Positions 35,182-44,414 of a stretch of 64,000 nt of DNA are shown in pieces. Each line of letters starts with the position of its first letter. Within the stretch, counting starts at the first letter, position 1. The position numbers were made by a program, and so were the translations under genes. The notes beneath the pieces are model-generated. The model searched no databases. It was not told the DNA's origin and worked only from the letters and a program-made list of their open reading frames with translations. The stretch lies in assembly GCA_021824145.1 (NCBI GenBank), contig JAKALM010000001.1, forward strand, positions 496,001 to 560,000, given 5' to 3'. Source of the DNA: Bacteroidota bacterium (GTDB lineage Bacteria > Bacteroidota > Ignavibacteria > Ignavibacteriales > Ignavibacteriaceae).

Positions 35182-36777
35182 ATGAAAGATAATCCTTTAA
35201 GTTCGGTCTTAAACATTTTTAATAAACTAACACTTCAGCAGAAAATGGTTATTGGCGGAGCTGTAAGCTTAACTGTACTTCTGCTTGGTGTACTTTTGGT
35301 TTTTCTAAACCAGCCAAATTATTCAACTCTCTTTTCTGGGCTTTCGCAAGAAGATGCTTCCAAAGTTATTGATCAACTGAACGCCCAAAAAATTCAATAT
35401 GAAATTACCGATAATGGAAAAACAATAAAAGTTCCAAAAGAAAAAGTTTATGAGGAAAGGATTGCTTTAGCTGGAAAAGGCATTCCAAGCTCCGGAATAG
35501 TTGGCTATGAAATTTTTGATAAGAACACAATGGGGATGTCTGACTTTATGCAAAAGCTTAATTATAAAAGAGCACTTGAAGGTGAACTTGCAAAAACAAT
35601 TATGGAAGTTGATGGAGTTGAAGGTGCAAGAGTTCATATTGTAATTCCTCAAAAATCTGTTTTTAAAGATGAACAGAAACCTCCAACGGCAGCAGTTGTT
35701 TTAAAACTTCGAGATAATTATTCTATTACTAAAGGGAATATAGCAGCAATAACAAATTTAGTTTCAAGCAGCGTGGAAGGTTTAACTCCAGGGAAGGTTA
35801 CTTTAATTGATACGCAGGGAAAATTACTTTCAAAAGATGAAGATAGTGACCCGCTTGCTGTTTCAAGTTCAAAACAGTATGAAATTAAAAGATCAATTGA
35901 AAATTACTTGGCTCAGAAAGCACAAGGAATGCTTGATAATGTTCTTGGTTACGGCAACGCAATGATTGAAGTAAATGCTGATTTGAATTTTGATCAAGTT
36001 GAAAAAACTATGGAATCATACGATCCAAATTCTCAAGTAGCGGTGAGTGAACAAAGCATTAAGACTGAAAATAATGGGAAAAATCTTGGAGACTCAACTG
36101 CTCAAGTTAGTCAAAACAACACAACTAATTATGAAATAAGTAAAACAATAGAAAAAGTTATTGCAGGTTCCGGAAATATAAAAAGATTAAGTGTAGCTGC
36201 AGTTATAAATGACATTCCTAAAGAAGTTAAACAAAATAATAAAGTTGAAACAACTTTTGAACCCAGGCCAAAAGATCAGATGAATAAGTTAGAAGAAATA
36301 ATAAAAAATGCAGTTGGAATAGATCCAACAAGAAACGATCAGTTCTCTATTGTTGATATTCCGTTTGAAACAAAAGAATTGGAAGATGAAAAAATTACTA
36401 CGCCTGGTGTAATGGATAACATGAATCAATATATTAATCCTTTTTTGATGATTGCAGCAGTTGCGGCTTCTTTATTCTTGCTTAAAGGGTTGATGAAACG
36501 ACTAAAGAATGAAAAAATTGTTATCGGAACTTTTAATAATGAAAATATTATGTTAGATAATTTTGCACAGCCGGAACTGGCCGCCGCAGCACCACCTTCA
36601 CAAATTGGAATGAGAATGAAAAAAAGTCTTTTACCAATTGGCGATTTGGAAGATGAAATTTCGGACGATGCAGTCAGAAAGAAAAACCAACAATTGAAAA
36701 TTTCAAATTATGTATCAAAAAACCCAATGGATGCCGCAAAATTAATTAATGCATGGCTACATGAAGATGAATTTTAA
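35182..36777 (+). CDS. fliF: Flagellar MS-ring protein FliF
   Basis: 531 residues. TM1 is near residues 20-45. The YscJ/FliF domain (LFSGLSQEDASKVIDQLNAQKIQYEITDNGKTIKVP; GDFMQKLNYKRALEGELAKTI-like segment; VEGARVHIVIPQKSVF) and FliF_C follow. TM2 is around residues 418-436, and a cytoplasmic tail ends in DAAKLINAWLHEDEF, the FliG-binding segment. It forms the inner-membrane ring on which rod, switch and export gate assemble. fliG starts 5 bases later. Confidence 0.97.
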   Translation: MKDNPLSSVLNIFNKLTLQQKMVIGGAVSLTVLLLGVLLVFLNQPNYSTLFSGLSQEDASKVIDQLNAQKIQYEITDNGKTIKVPKEKVYEERIALAGKGIPSSGIVGYEIFDKNTMGMSDFMQKLNYKRALEGELAKTIMEVDGVEGARVHIVIPQKSVFKDEQKPPTAAVVLKLRDNYSITKGNIAAITNLVSSSVEGLTPGKVTLIDTQGKLLSKDEDSDPLAVSSSKQYEIKRSIENYLAQKAQGMLDNVLGYGNAMIEVNADLNFDQVEKTMESYDPNSQVAVSEQSIKTENNGKNLGDSTAQVSQNNTTNYEISKTIEKVIAGSGNIKRLSVAAVINDIPKEVKQNNKVETTFEPRPKDQMNKLEEIIKNAVGIDPTRNDQFSIVDIPFETKELEDEKITTPGVMDNMNQYINPFLMIAAVAASLFLLKGLMKRLKNEKIVIGTFNNENIMLDNFAQPELAAAAPPSQIGMRMKKSLLPIGDLEDEISDDAVRKKNQQLKISNYVSKNPMDAAKLINAWLHEDEF

Positions 36778-36782
36778 GGCGA

Positions 36783-37808
36783 ATGATGCAAAAGGATTTA
36801 AAAACAGTTGATATAACAGGCGTTCAAAAAGCAGCTTTGTTAATGATTGCTTTGAATGTTGAAAACGCAGCAGAAGTATTTAAACATCTTGATGCAGGCG
36901 AGATTGAAATGATCTCGACAGAAATCTCCAAAGTTAAAAATATTCCTTCTCAAACTGTTGATGCTGTTATGGAAGAATTTTACAGCATGGTTACAGCAAG
37001 AGAATATGTTTTGGAAGGCGGCTTAGAATACGCACAGGCTGTATTAGAAAAATCTTTCGGTATAAATAGAGCTGTTGAGATTATTGAAAAAGTTAAAAAT
37101 CTAACTACACTCAGAGGTTTTGATGTATTGAAGAAAGCTGACTCTGCTCAGCTTGTAAGTTTTTTAAGTAAAGAACATCCACAAACAATTGCATTAATAC
37201 TTTCTCATCTTTCTCCAGATCAAACTGCTGCAGCTCTTAAAGAGTTAACAGAACCACTAAGAACTGATGTAGTTTTTAGAATTGCCACGTTAGGAAAAAT
37301 TTCTCCTCAAACTCTTAAACAGGTAGAAAAAGTTGTTGATGATATGGCAGGGTTTAGCATGAGCCAATCTTTAAGCAAAATTGGAGGGACTAAAAGTCTA
37401 GCTACAGTTCTAAACAGAACAAACATAAGCCTAAGTAAAGAAATTTTAACAGGGCTTGAACAAAAAGATCCTGAAGTTGCTGGAGAAGTTAAGCGTCTTA
37501 TGTTCCTTTTTGATGATATTGTAAATATTCAGGATAAAGATATTCAGAAAATATTAAGAGAAGTTGATAGGAAAGACTTAGCTTTATCACTAAAAATTGC
37601 TGATGAAAAACTTAGACAAAAAATATTTGCAAATATGTCTGAAAGAGCTGCCGATTTATTAAGAGAAGAACTTCAGTATATGGGAATGGTAAAACTTAAA
37701 GAAGTTGAAGCAGCACAAGCAAAAGTTATTGATATTGTAAAAGCTTTAGAAGAAAGCGGAGAAATTTCATTGAATATGAGAGCCGGATCGGACGAAATTT
37801 ATGTCTAG
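36783..37808 (+). CDS. fliG: Flagellar motor switch protein FliG
   Basis: 341 residues, normal length. The N-terminal domain (GVQKAALLMIALNVENAAEVFKHLDAGEIE), the middle EHPQTIALILSHLSPDQTAAAL motif and the C-terminal torque domain (DDIVNIQDKDIQKILREVDRKDLALSLK; MSERAADLLREELQYMG) are all present. It transmits torque between stator and rotor. Two ATGs are adjacent (36783 and 36786), and AAGG is better spaced for the second. The end overlaps fliH by 8 bases. Confidence 0.97.
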   Translation: MMQKDLKTVDITGVQKAALLMIALNVENAAEVFKHLDAGEIEMISTEISKVKNIPSQTVDAVMEEFYSMVTAREYVLEGGLEYAQAVLEKSFGINRAVEIIEKVKNLTTLRGFDVLKKADSAQLVSFLSKEHPQTIALILSHLSPDQTAAALKELTEPLRTDVVFRIATLGKISPQTLKQVEKVVDDMAGFSMSQSLSKIGGTKSLATVLNRTNISLSKEILTGLEQKDPEVAGEVKRLMFLFDDIVNIQDKDIQKILREVDRKDLALSLKIADEKLRQKIFANMSERAADLLREELQYMGMVKLKEVEAAQAKVIDIVKALEESGEISLNMRAGSDEIYV

Positions 37809-38424
37809 TGTTATTAAAGTAAACGCTAAATCAAAAAATATAAATATTTCAATGAAGAATATTGTTTCAAATTCGAATATTGAAACAGAAAAAGAAGAAG
37901 TTTTTTTTCAGCGTCAGCTTCAGCAATATTATGAAAAAGGCTTTGCTGATGGACAAAGATCGGCTAATGAAAAATTAGAAAAAGAATATTTGGATAAACT
38001 CTCAAATAAATATGAAGAAATAAGGAAAATAATTTCCGAATTCGACAACTCTTTAAATGAATACAGCAAAGAATTTGAAAAAATTGTTATTGATCTTTCA
38101 CTTGCCATATCCGAAAAAATAGTTCATAGGGAAATATCAAAAGAATCTATAATCAATGATACTTTGAAAGAATCAATAAGAAGGGTAATTGGTTCAAATA
38201 AAGTTGTTGTAAAACTTAATCCTTCAGATATGGAAAAAATAAACTCGGAAAGTAACAATATTTTAAGTGATGATTTAGCTTCGAAAATAAATTTTGAAAC
38301 AGATGAAAAGATTGAACCCGGTGGATGTTTTATTGAAACTGAAATCGGAAATGTTGATGCAAGAATTTCTTCACAATTTATTGAATTGAAAAAAAGTTTG
38401 GAAGTAAACATAGCTCACGATTAA
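37801..38424 (+). CDS. fliH: Flagellar export ATPase regulator FliH
   Basis: 207 residues. The order is an N-terminal polar region, a long charged coiled coil (FFQRQLQQYYEKGFADGQRSANEKLEKEY, about residues 35-90), and a C-terminal FliH/HrpE-type domain with GGCFIETEIGNVDARISSQFIELKKSL. It binds and restrains the ATPase FliI and docks it at FliN. It overlaps the fliG end and lies 2 bases ahead of fliI, so assignment is supported by both sequence and order. Confidence 0.92.
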   Translation: MSSVIKVNAKSKNINISMKNIVSNSNIETEKEEVFFQRQLQQYYEKGFADGQRSANEKLEKEYLDKLSNKYEEIRKIISEFDNSLNEYSKEFEKIVIDLSLAISEKIVHREISKESIINDTLKESIRRVIGSNKVVVKLNPSDMEKINSESNNILSDDLASKINFETDEKIEPGGCFIETEIGNVDARISSQFIELKKSLEVNIAHD

Positions 38425-38426
38425 CA

Positions 38427-39758
38427 ATGGATCTTAATTTAGCAATTACAAATAAATATAAACGAATAATCGACCGCACCGATTTAATAAAAGTTAATGG
38501 CAAAGTTTCAGACGTTATTGGTTTGGTGATTGTTTCTGTAGGCCCAAATGTTTCTTTAGGAGAAATTTGTATTGTAATTGATAGAGAAGGAAATGAAGTA
38601 TGCAAAGCGGAAGTCGTCGGATTTAAGGATGGTAAAGTACTTTCAATTGCTTTGGGTGAAGTTCATAATATTTCTCCATCATGCGAAATAATAGCATTAG
38701 GCAGAACATTTACTGTGGGCGTGGGGCCAGAACTTTTAGGTCGAGTGATTGATGGATTAGGAAATCCAATTGATGGTAAAGGAGAAATTTTTTGTTCAGC
38801 TTCAATGTCAATTTATAATACTTCTCCAAATCCGCTTGAGAGAAAAAGAATTGTTGATCCTTTACAAACGGGAGTAAGATCTATTGATGGATTGCTTACT
38901 GTTGGCAAAGGACAGCGAATAGGAATTTTTGCGGGCAGTGGAGTTGGTAAAAGTGTAACAATGGGTATGATTGCGCGCAATACAAATGCTGACGTTAATG
39001 TAATTACTTTAATTGGTGAAAGAGGAAGAGAAGTTAGGGAGTTTATTGAAAAAGATCTTGGTGAAGAAGGATTAAAAAAGTCTGTTGTAATAGTTGCAAC
39101 TAGCGATAAATCAGCATTAGTAAGAATGAAAGGTGCATTTATTGGAATAACGATTGCGGAATATTTTCGTGATCAAGGAATGGATGTGGTTTTGATGATG
39201 GACTCTGTTACACGATTCGCAATGGCTCAACGAGAAATTGGATTAACAATTGGTGAACCGCCAACAACAAAAGGTTACACTCCATCAGTATTTGCAATTC
39301 TTCCTAAATTACTTGAACGTGCGGGAAGCACTGAAAAAGGATCAATAACTGGATTCTATACAGTTTTGGTTGATGGAGATGATATGAATGAACCAATTGC
39401 CGACGCAGCTCGTTCAATTTTAGATGGCCATGTGGTACTTTCTAGAAAGCTTGCGAATAAAGGACAATTTCCAGCAGTTGATCCGCTGCAAAGTATAAGC
39501 CGTGTAATGCCGGATATAGTTTCTAAAGAGCATAAGAAAAGAGCAACTACATTTAATGAAATTCTTGCAACGTATAATGAAGCGGAAGATTTAATTAACA
39601 TTGGCGCATATGTTAAAGGAAGTAATCCGCAAATCGATCATGCACTATCAAAGATAAAATATCTTCGCTCTTTTCTTAAACAAGAAATGAACGAAGAAGC
39701 CGTGTTTGAACAAACGTTAGAGAGATTGAATCAAATAATTGAATTACCTATTGGATAG
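38427..39758 (+). CDS. fliI: Flagellar export ATPase FliI
   Basis: 443 residues. Walker A G170-SGVGKS, Walker B region VVLMMDSVTRFAMAQREIGL, and the F1-beta-like fold with GEPPTTKGYTPSVFAILPKLLERAG identify the type III export ATPase. It powers substrate unfolding and delivery at the export gate. It sits between fliH and fliJ with gaps of 2 and 3 bases. All motifs needed for catalysis are present. Confidence 0.98.
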   Translation: MDLNLAITNKYKRIIDRTDLIKVNGKVSDVIGLVIVSVGPNVSLGEICIVIDREGNEVCKAEVVGFKDGKVLSIALGEVHNISPSCEIIALGRTFTVGVGPELLGRVIDGLGNPIDGKGEIFCSASMSIYNTSPNPLERKRIVDPLQTGVRSIDGLLTVGKGQRIGIFAGSGVGKSVTMGMIARNTNADVNVITLIGERGREVREFIEKDLGEEGLKKSVVIVATSDKSALVRMKGAFIGITIAEYFRDQGMDVVLMMDSVTRFAMAQREIGLTIGEPPTTKGYTPSVFAILPKLLERAGSTEKGSITGFYTVLVDGDDMNEPIADAARSILDGHVVLSRKLANKGQFPAVDPLQSISRVMPDIVSKEHKKRATTFNEILATYNEAEDLINIGAYVKGSNPQIDHALSKIKYLRSFLKQEMNEEAVFEQTLERLNQIIELPIG

Positions 39759-39761
39759 TAG

Positions 39762-40199
39762 ATGGCAAAATTTGTTTACAAGTTTGAAACAATTAAGAAG
39801 ACAAAAGAAGCTCTTGAAAAAAAAGCTCAGAAAGAAGTTGCTTTAATTGATTTAGAAATTGCAAAGCTTATAGATGAATACAAACAAATTGAAGAAGAAG
39901 AATTGAATAGTAAAAAAAGCTGGGCAAAAAAGGATGTTTCAATTTCCGAAATTAAATTCAAAAAAAATTATGAGCTTCTATTAGCAAGAAAAAAATCAGA
40001 ACTTATGAATCAGTTGCAAAAATTAAAAGAGAAAAAAGATTTGAAGCTGAAGGAATTAATTGAAAAAAGTAAAGAACATAAAATCTTTGAAACACTTGAA
40101 GACACATATCACGAAAACTTTACTGCAGAGCAAAATAATATAGAATTAAAATTTATTGATGAGTTAGCTACTCAAAAATTTATAAGGCAAACTAAGTGA
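39762..40199 (+). CDS. fliJ: Flagellar export protein FliJ
   Basis: 145 residues, lysine- and glutamate-rich, predicted to be one long antiparallel coiled coil, which is the FliJ architecture (KFVYKFETIKKTKEALEKKAQKEVALIDLEIAKL). FliJ acts as the central stalk of the FliI ring and links it to FlhA. Primary sequence is weakly conserved in the family, so the call rests on shape and on position between fliI and the MotE-like gene. The next start (GTG) overlaps its TGA. Confidence 0.88.
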   Translation: MAKFVYKFETIKKTKEALEKKAQKEVALIDLEIAKLIDEYKQIEEEELNSKKSWAKKDVSISEIKFKKNYELLLARKKSELMNQLQKLKEKKDLKLKELIEKSKEHKIFETLEDTYHENFTAEQNNIELKFIDELATQKFIRQTK

Positions 40200-40813
40200 A
40201 AGCTAAGATTATTTATATTGTTGTCTTTTTAGCTGCCTTTTTATTAACAACAGGCGGAATAGTTTACTTAAATTCAGCATATAGAGATATTTTTAAATTT
40301 GATTTCACACCAGTACAATCAATACCAAATAAAAATAAAATGATTGATACTGCAAAGGTTTCAATAGCTGATATTAAAAACTATTTATTTAATGATTTTA
40401 AACAAGAAGTTTTAGACTCAATAAAAACAATTATTCCGCCTAAAACTAACGATACGGTTTTTACTAGTGCATATAGAGATTCGCTTTTGCTTGACAGTTT
40501 GCGATCTCTCCAAGCTGCGTTAAAATCAGCAGATAAAAAAATTACAATAGACAATAATACTTCCAAAGTTGCTTCTTCGCAGGTTATTGTTGCTGATGAA
40601 AAAACAAAACCAGACAGCATATATAATGTATGGAAAATTCAGACGGCAAAATTGTATGAATCGATGGACCCTCAAAAAGCTGCTAAAATAATTTCAAGTT
40701 ATTCCGATAATGTAGCAAGAGATATAATTTATTCAATGAAACAGAAAAAAGCGGCAGAAATTTTATCTGAATTAAATCCTGAAACAGCAAATAGAATAAC
40801 GAGAGCAAAATAA
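40196..40813 (+). CDS. motE: MotE-like protein (MgtE N-terminal-type domain)
   Basis: 205 residues. TM helix at residues 4-25 (IIYIVVFLAAFLLTTGGIVYL), then a long periplasmic polar region, then a C-terminal MgtE_N-like segment (YESMDPQKAAKIISSYSDNVARDIIYSMKQKKAAEILSELNPETANRI). This matches the MotE family, periplasmic chaperone-like partners of the stator protein MotC, and the similar genes found between fliJ and fliK in many bacteria. The start is GTG overlapping the fliJ stop. Whether it acts on a stator here cannot be told. Confidence 0.8.
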   Translation: MKAKIIYIVVFLAAFLLTTGGIVYLNSAYRDIFKFDFTPVQSIPNKNKMIDTAKVSIADIKNYLFNDFKQEVLDSIKTIIPPKTNDTVFTSAYRDSLLLDSLRSLQAALKSADKKITIDNNTSKVASSQVIVADEKTKPDSIYNVWKIQTAKLYESMDPQKAAKIISSYSDNVARDIIYSMKQKKAAEILSELNPETANRITRAK

Positions 40814-43183
40814 ATGCAGTTCAATCCATTATTTATTCAAACAATCGCACAAACAGATTCAGCAGCTGTTGTTAAACCGTCAAAGTTAACTAATTCTTCT
40901 TATCTGTTTTCAGATATCATTAGAATTATAAATGAAAATATGATTCAAAACTCTTCAGCACAGAAGAACATTAATACGAATATACTTTCTAGCGTTCAAA
41001 ATAGTGGAAACAAGAATAAGACTATTACTATTGAAAATTTAATTCCAGTTCAACAGAATTTAAATACACAAAATCAGAGTATTAAAACTGATGATTTGCA
41101 AACAATTAATATTGAAAATATTGATTTATCAAGTTTAGTTAAAAAACTATCTGTACTTTTAAATGCACTTGGAGTATCCGCTAAATCAATAAATTTACAA
41201 GCAAATAGAATTATTACAGATAACGAACTTCAAAATACTTCAGAATATCCTAGCGATGAATTGAACAATGAAAAAAATGGAAATCCAGCAAAAGAATTTA
41301 TAATTGATTTGACTGGAAAATTAAACTCGTTAAAAAACTCTGCCGATTCAGTTGAAACTGCGAATAAATTAATTTCTTCAAATCTTGAAGAAATATACTC
41401 ATTAATTCATAATCTTTTCTTCAATTCGAATTCAACTTTAGACAATAAGGCTAATACAAAATTTGATAAAGGGAATTATTTCGATGATAATACAGTAAAA
41501 AATAATTCTTCAAAAGATAATGAATCAAATGTTACGAGCGATTTAGAATCGGCTATACTTAATTTATTTCAAGGAACAAATAATGTCGAAATAAAATTGC
41601 CGAGCGCAGAATTTAAAATAAATGTCTCAAAGGAAATTGCAGCTGAAAATTCAAATAAAATAAGCGATAAGTCAATTTTAACAAAACCGAATTCACAAAC
41701 TAATAATGACAATAATAAAGCAAATAATTTTGATTTAAGTGAAGGTGGTGAGTTACAAAAGCAATTATTTAATTTAACTTCTAAGCAAGGCAATTCAACT
41801 TCAAATCATGGACAAGACGTACTTCAAAATAAAAATGCTGCTGAGATAAAATTATCAATTGCCTCTGTCAAAATAAATTTATCAAATGAATTAGCAGCCA
41901 ATGTTTCAACGAAACTTATTGAAAATACTCATTCACAGAATCCAGCCGTAACAAGTTCAAAAAATAATGAAACTGTTATTTTTTCTGCTTTTAGTGAAAA
42001 CAGTTCGCTGAGAAATCAACCGGCAGATACTATTCTAAATGTATCAAATAATTCTTCTGCTGACTTGAACGAACAAGATTTTATATCAAGCAAGGTTTCA
42101 AATTCAATTATAAATTTAGCCGAAAATTTAGGCTTACAACCAGTTTCCGCTAAGATGAATAATGATTTTTCAGTTCTTGGAAATTTGAAATCAAACCTGA
42201 TAGATAAGTCTGAATTGAAAACAGCAATATATAAAAATGAAGATACAACCTCTCTTCAAAATGAAATTTCAATCCAGAGCAAAGAAGATCTAAATTCTAA
42301 AATGCAATTTGGTGAAACAAATATTCAAAATGCAGTTCCTAAAAAATTAGATCAAAATTTATTAAAGGATGTTGAGAGCATAACAACTAATTCTAATCAA
42401 GAAGAAATTAAGAATTCAAATACTAGTATTGAAACTGATGAACAATTACCAAAACCAGCTGTAGATTTTTCAATTGGGAATAAAAATTCACAAACTAAAA
42501 ATGAAAATATACTTGTTCAGACAGCGGATAATTCACCAAAAATTCAAAATGATAATTCGCAAACAGTAAATAATTTTTTAGAGAAAGATCAGACACCGCA
42601 ACCAATAAATAGTAAATCAGAAACTTCAACAGATAATCATCAATCAAAAAATAATTTGGAATCGAATAAAAGCAATGATTTAGAATTATTTGTTAATCAA
42701 TTAAATAATGAAAAAAATAATTCTAACATTTCTGACATTAAAAATCTATCAGCTCCAAATCAGGCTTTTAATCAAGCAAAAACAATAAAAATATCTGATG
42801 TTGTTAATGAAATAACTAATATGGTTAAACAGGGAAGTGAAAAGAGCATTATACTAAATCTAAAACCTGAGAGCCTTGGAAGCATGAAAGTAACTGTTGA
42901 CGTATCAAAAAATACAGTTCATGCAAATGTTGAAGTGGATACGGAAGCAGTGAAATTAATCGTTCAAAATAACATTAATGATTTAAAACAATCACTTTCC
43001 TTAAATGGAATGCAATTAAATTCTTTTACAGTAAATGTTAGTGGGGGAGAGCAAAAATTCGGTAAAGCATTTAGTCAAAAGAAAAAATCAAGCTATCATT
43101 CATCGGAACAAAAAGTAGAAATTAATAATAGCTCATTTTCGTCTAAAAGTATGGGCTATAATACTTATGAGTATTTAATTTAG
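40814..43183 (+). CDS. fliK: Flagellar hook-length control protein FliK
   Basis: 789 residues, long for FliK. The N-terminal 650 residues are Asn-, Ser- and Lys-rich low-complexity sequence, the expected ruler region. The C-terminal Flg_hook domain (about 660-765) is clear: EKSIILNLKPESLGSMKVTVDVSKNTVHANVEVDTEAVKLIVQNNINDLKQSLSLNGMQL. FliK measures the hook and switches FlhB to late substrates; the long ruler would suit a long hook. It is positioned between motE and flgD, as in many operons. Confidence 0.93.
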   Translation: MQFNPLFIQTIAQTDSAAVVKPSKLTNSSYLFSDIIRIINENMIQNSSAQKNINTNILSSVQNSGNKNKTITIENLIPVQQNLNTQNQSIKTDDLQTINIENIDLSSLVKKLSVLLNALGVSAKSINLQANRIITDNELQNTSEYPSDELNNEKNGNPAKEFIIDLTGKLNSLKNSADSVETANKLISSNLEEIYSLIHNLFFNSNSTLDNKANTKFDKGNYFDDNTVKNNSSKDNESNVTSDLESAILNLFQGTNNVEIKLPSAEFKINVSKEIAAENSNKISDKSILTKPNSQTNNDNNKANNFDLSEGGELQKQLFNLTSKQGNSTSNHGQDVLQNKNAAEIKLSIASVKINLSNELAANVSTKLIENTHSQNPAVTSSKNNETVIFSAFSENSSLRNQPADTILNVSNNSSADLNEQDFISSKVSNSIINLAENLGLQPVSAKMNNDFSVLGNLKSNLIDKSELKTAIYKNEDTTSLQNEISIQSKEDLNSKMQFGETNIQNAVPKKLDQNLLKDVESITTNSNQEEIKNSNTSIETDEQLPKPAVDFSIGNKNSQTKNENILVQTADNSPKIQNDNSQTVNNFLEKDQTPQPINSKSETSTDNHQSKNNLESNKSNDLELFVNQLNNEKNNSNISDIKNLSAPNQAFNQAKTIKISDVVNEITNMVKQGSEKSIILNLKPESLGSMKVTVDVSKNTVHANVEVDTEAVKLIVQNNINDLKQSLSLNGMQLNSFTVNVSGGEQKFGKAFSQKKKSSYHSSEQKVEINNSSFSSKSMGYNTYEYLI

Positions 43184-43191
43184 GAGATTTT

Positions 43192-43884
43192 ATGGTAAAC
43201 GGAGTAACGAATGTAACAAATGGCCAATCAAGCACCGTCACTTCTAGCAGCGGAACAACAATGGGTAAAAATGATTTTATGAATCTACTAATCGCTCAAA
43301 TGAAAAATCAAGATCCAATGAGTCCGATGGATGGAACTCAGTTTGCTGCCCAGCTTGCTCAATTCAGTTCGTTGGAACAATTGCAAAATTTAAATGATAA
43401 CATGACAACAAGTATTAACGCCAACTACGCTTTAACACAATCAATCAACAATACACTCTCTTCAACATTAATCGGGAAAGAAGTTAAAATAGGCGGTGGA
43501 AATATTCAAAATAATGGACAAGGAAGCATTGAACTTGGTTATACACTTCCTGCTGATGCATCTTCTGTCTCAATTACAGTTACTGATTCAAATGGAAATG
43601 TTGTAAAAACATTAAATAATTTACCCACTTCATCCGGAGATAATAAACTTTCTTGGGATTTTTCCGATAATAATGGCAATACATTACCACAAGGTAAATA
43701 TACTTACACAGTGACAGCAAAAAGCATGAACGGAAGCGATATGACAGCAACACCATTTATTGAAGGAATAATTTCAGGAGTTCAATTCGGATCCAATGGA
43801 GCTAGTTTGGTTGTAAACAACTCTCAATATCAGCTTTCAGATGTGCTGGAGATAATTGATCCTAATTCTCAAGGAGGAAATTAA
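43192..43884 (+). CDS. flgD: Flagellar hook assembly (cap) protein FlgD
   Basis: 230 residues. The conserved N-terminus reads GKNDFMNLLIAQMKNQDPMSPMDGTQFAAQLAQFSSLEQL. A FlgD Ig-like/Tudor domain follows (LPADASSVSITVTDSNGNVVKTL; SWDFSDNNGNTLPQGKYTYTVTA). FlgD caps the growing hook and is discarded on completion. An AGGAG site precedes the ATG. The downstream gene starts 1 base after its stop. Confidence 0.96.
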   Translation: MVNGVTNVTNGQSSTVTSSSGTTMGKNDFMNLLIAQMKNQDPMSPMDGTQFAAQLAQFSSLEQLQNLNDNMTTSINANYALTQSINNTLSSTLIGKEVKIGGGNIQNNGQGSIELGYTLPADASSVSITVTDSNGNVVKTLNNLPTSSGDNKLSWDFSDNNGNTLPQGKYTYTVTAKSMNGSDMTATPFIEGIISGVQFGSNGASLVVNNSQYQLSDVLEIIDPNSQGGN

Positions 43885-43885
43885 A

Positions 43886-44260
43886 ATGACAGAAGTAAAT
43901 GGTATAAGTGTACCGTTTATTCCGATAACTCAAAATAGTGATTTCGGAAATGTCAAAGCGAAAAGCAGTACGGATAGTTTTAGTTCAATTTTTCAGGATG
44001 AACTGGATAAAGTAAAATTTTCAAATCATGCTTTGAAGAGATTAGAAAACAGAAATATCCAACTAAGCGACACAGAGATTAATAAAATTCAAGATGCGGT
44101 TCAAAAGGCTGAATCTAAAGGCTCGAAAGATTCTCTGGTGATGATGAATGATACTGCATTCATTGTAAATATTCCAAATCGTACAGTGGTGACTGCGCTG
44201 CCGGTTGGTGACAGCAACGAAAATATTTTTACGAATATTGACAGTGTGGTATTTGCGTAA
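43886..44260 (+). CDS. Flagellar operon protein, TIGR02530 type
   Basis: 124 residues from ATG 43886, which has AAGGAGG 8 bases upstream. A longer frame from TTG 43856 would run into flgD and is rejected. The family core is visible: FSNHALKRLENRNIQLSDTEINKIQDAVQKAESKGSKDSLVMMNDTAFIVNIPNRTVVTAL. The family is known only as a conserved flagellar-operon protein found between flgD and flgE, exactly the position here. No signal peptide is present. A small DNA- or protein-binding regulator of the hook stage is possible (inference). Confidence 0.88.
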   Translation: MTEVNGISVPFIPITQNSDFGNVKAKSSTDSFSSIFQDELDKVKFSNHALKRLENRNIQLSDTEINKIQDAVQKAESKGSKDSLVMMNDTAFIVNIPNRTVVTALPVGDSNENIFTNIDSVVFA

Positions 44261-44330
44261 ATAAAAAAGTTCAAGTGTAAGAGTAAGTTCAAGTAAAGTT
44301 AGAGTTTATAAATAATTAATTAAATAACAT

Positions 44331-44410
44331 AGAGCGGGACCTTTCGAGGGCGCTCTGAATCCGGCGGACTGATTGAAGCCGGGTTAAATTTCAGAAAAAA
44401 CCTAGGAGGT
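44331..44410 (+). promoter_or_regulatory. Structured 5' leader of flgE
   Basis: Two hairpins precede the flgE ribosome site. The first is AGAGCG/CGCTCT (44331-44336, 44351-44356) with an inner CCT/AGG stem capped by a TTCG tetraloop. The second is an 8-bp stem (44358-44365 with 44378-44385) whose 12-base loop begins GGA. The Shine-Dalgarno AGGAGGT (44404-44410) follows. I could not match it to a riboswitch class. The GGA motifs would suit CsrA (inference). No promoter was recognised in the gap. Confidence 0.6.
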
Positions 44411-44414
44411 TAAA

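Noticed and set aside
43856-43885. Upstream TTG start for the flagellar operon protein
   Set aside because: It lies inside flgD, while ATG 43886 has a perfect AAGGAGG 8 bases upstream.
44331-44385. Known riboswitch class (c-di-GMP, SAM, preQ1 and others) in the flgE leader
   Set aside because: Two hairpins are clear, but none of the conserved core sequences I know for these classes is present.
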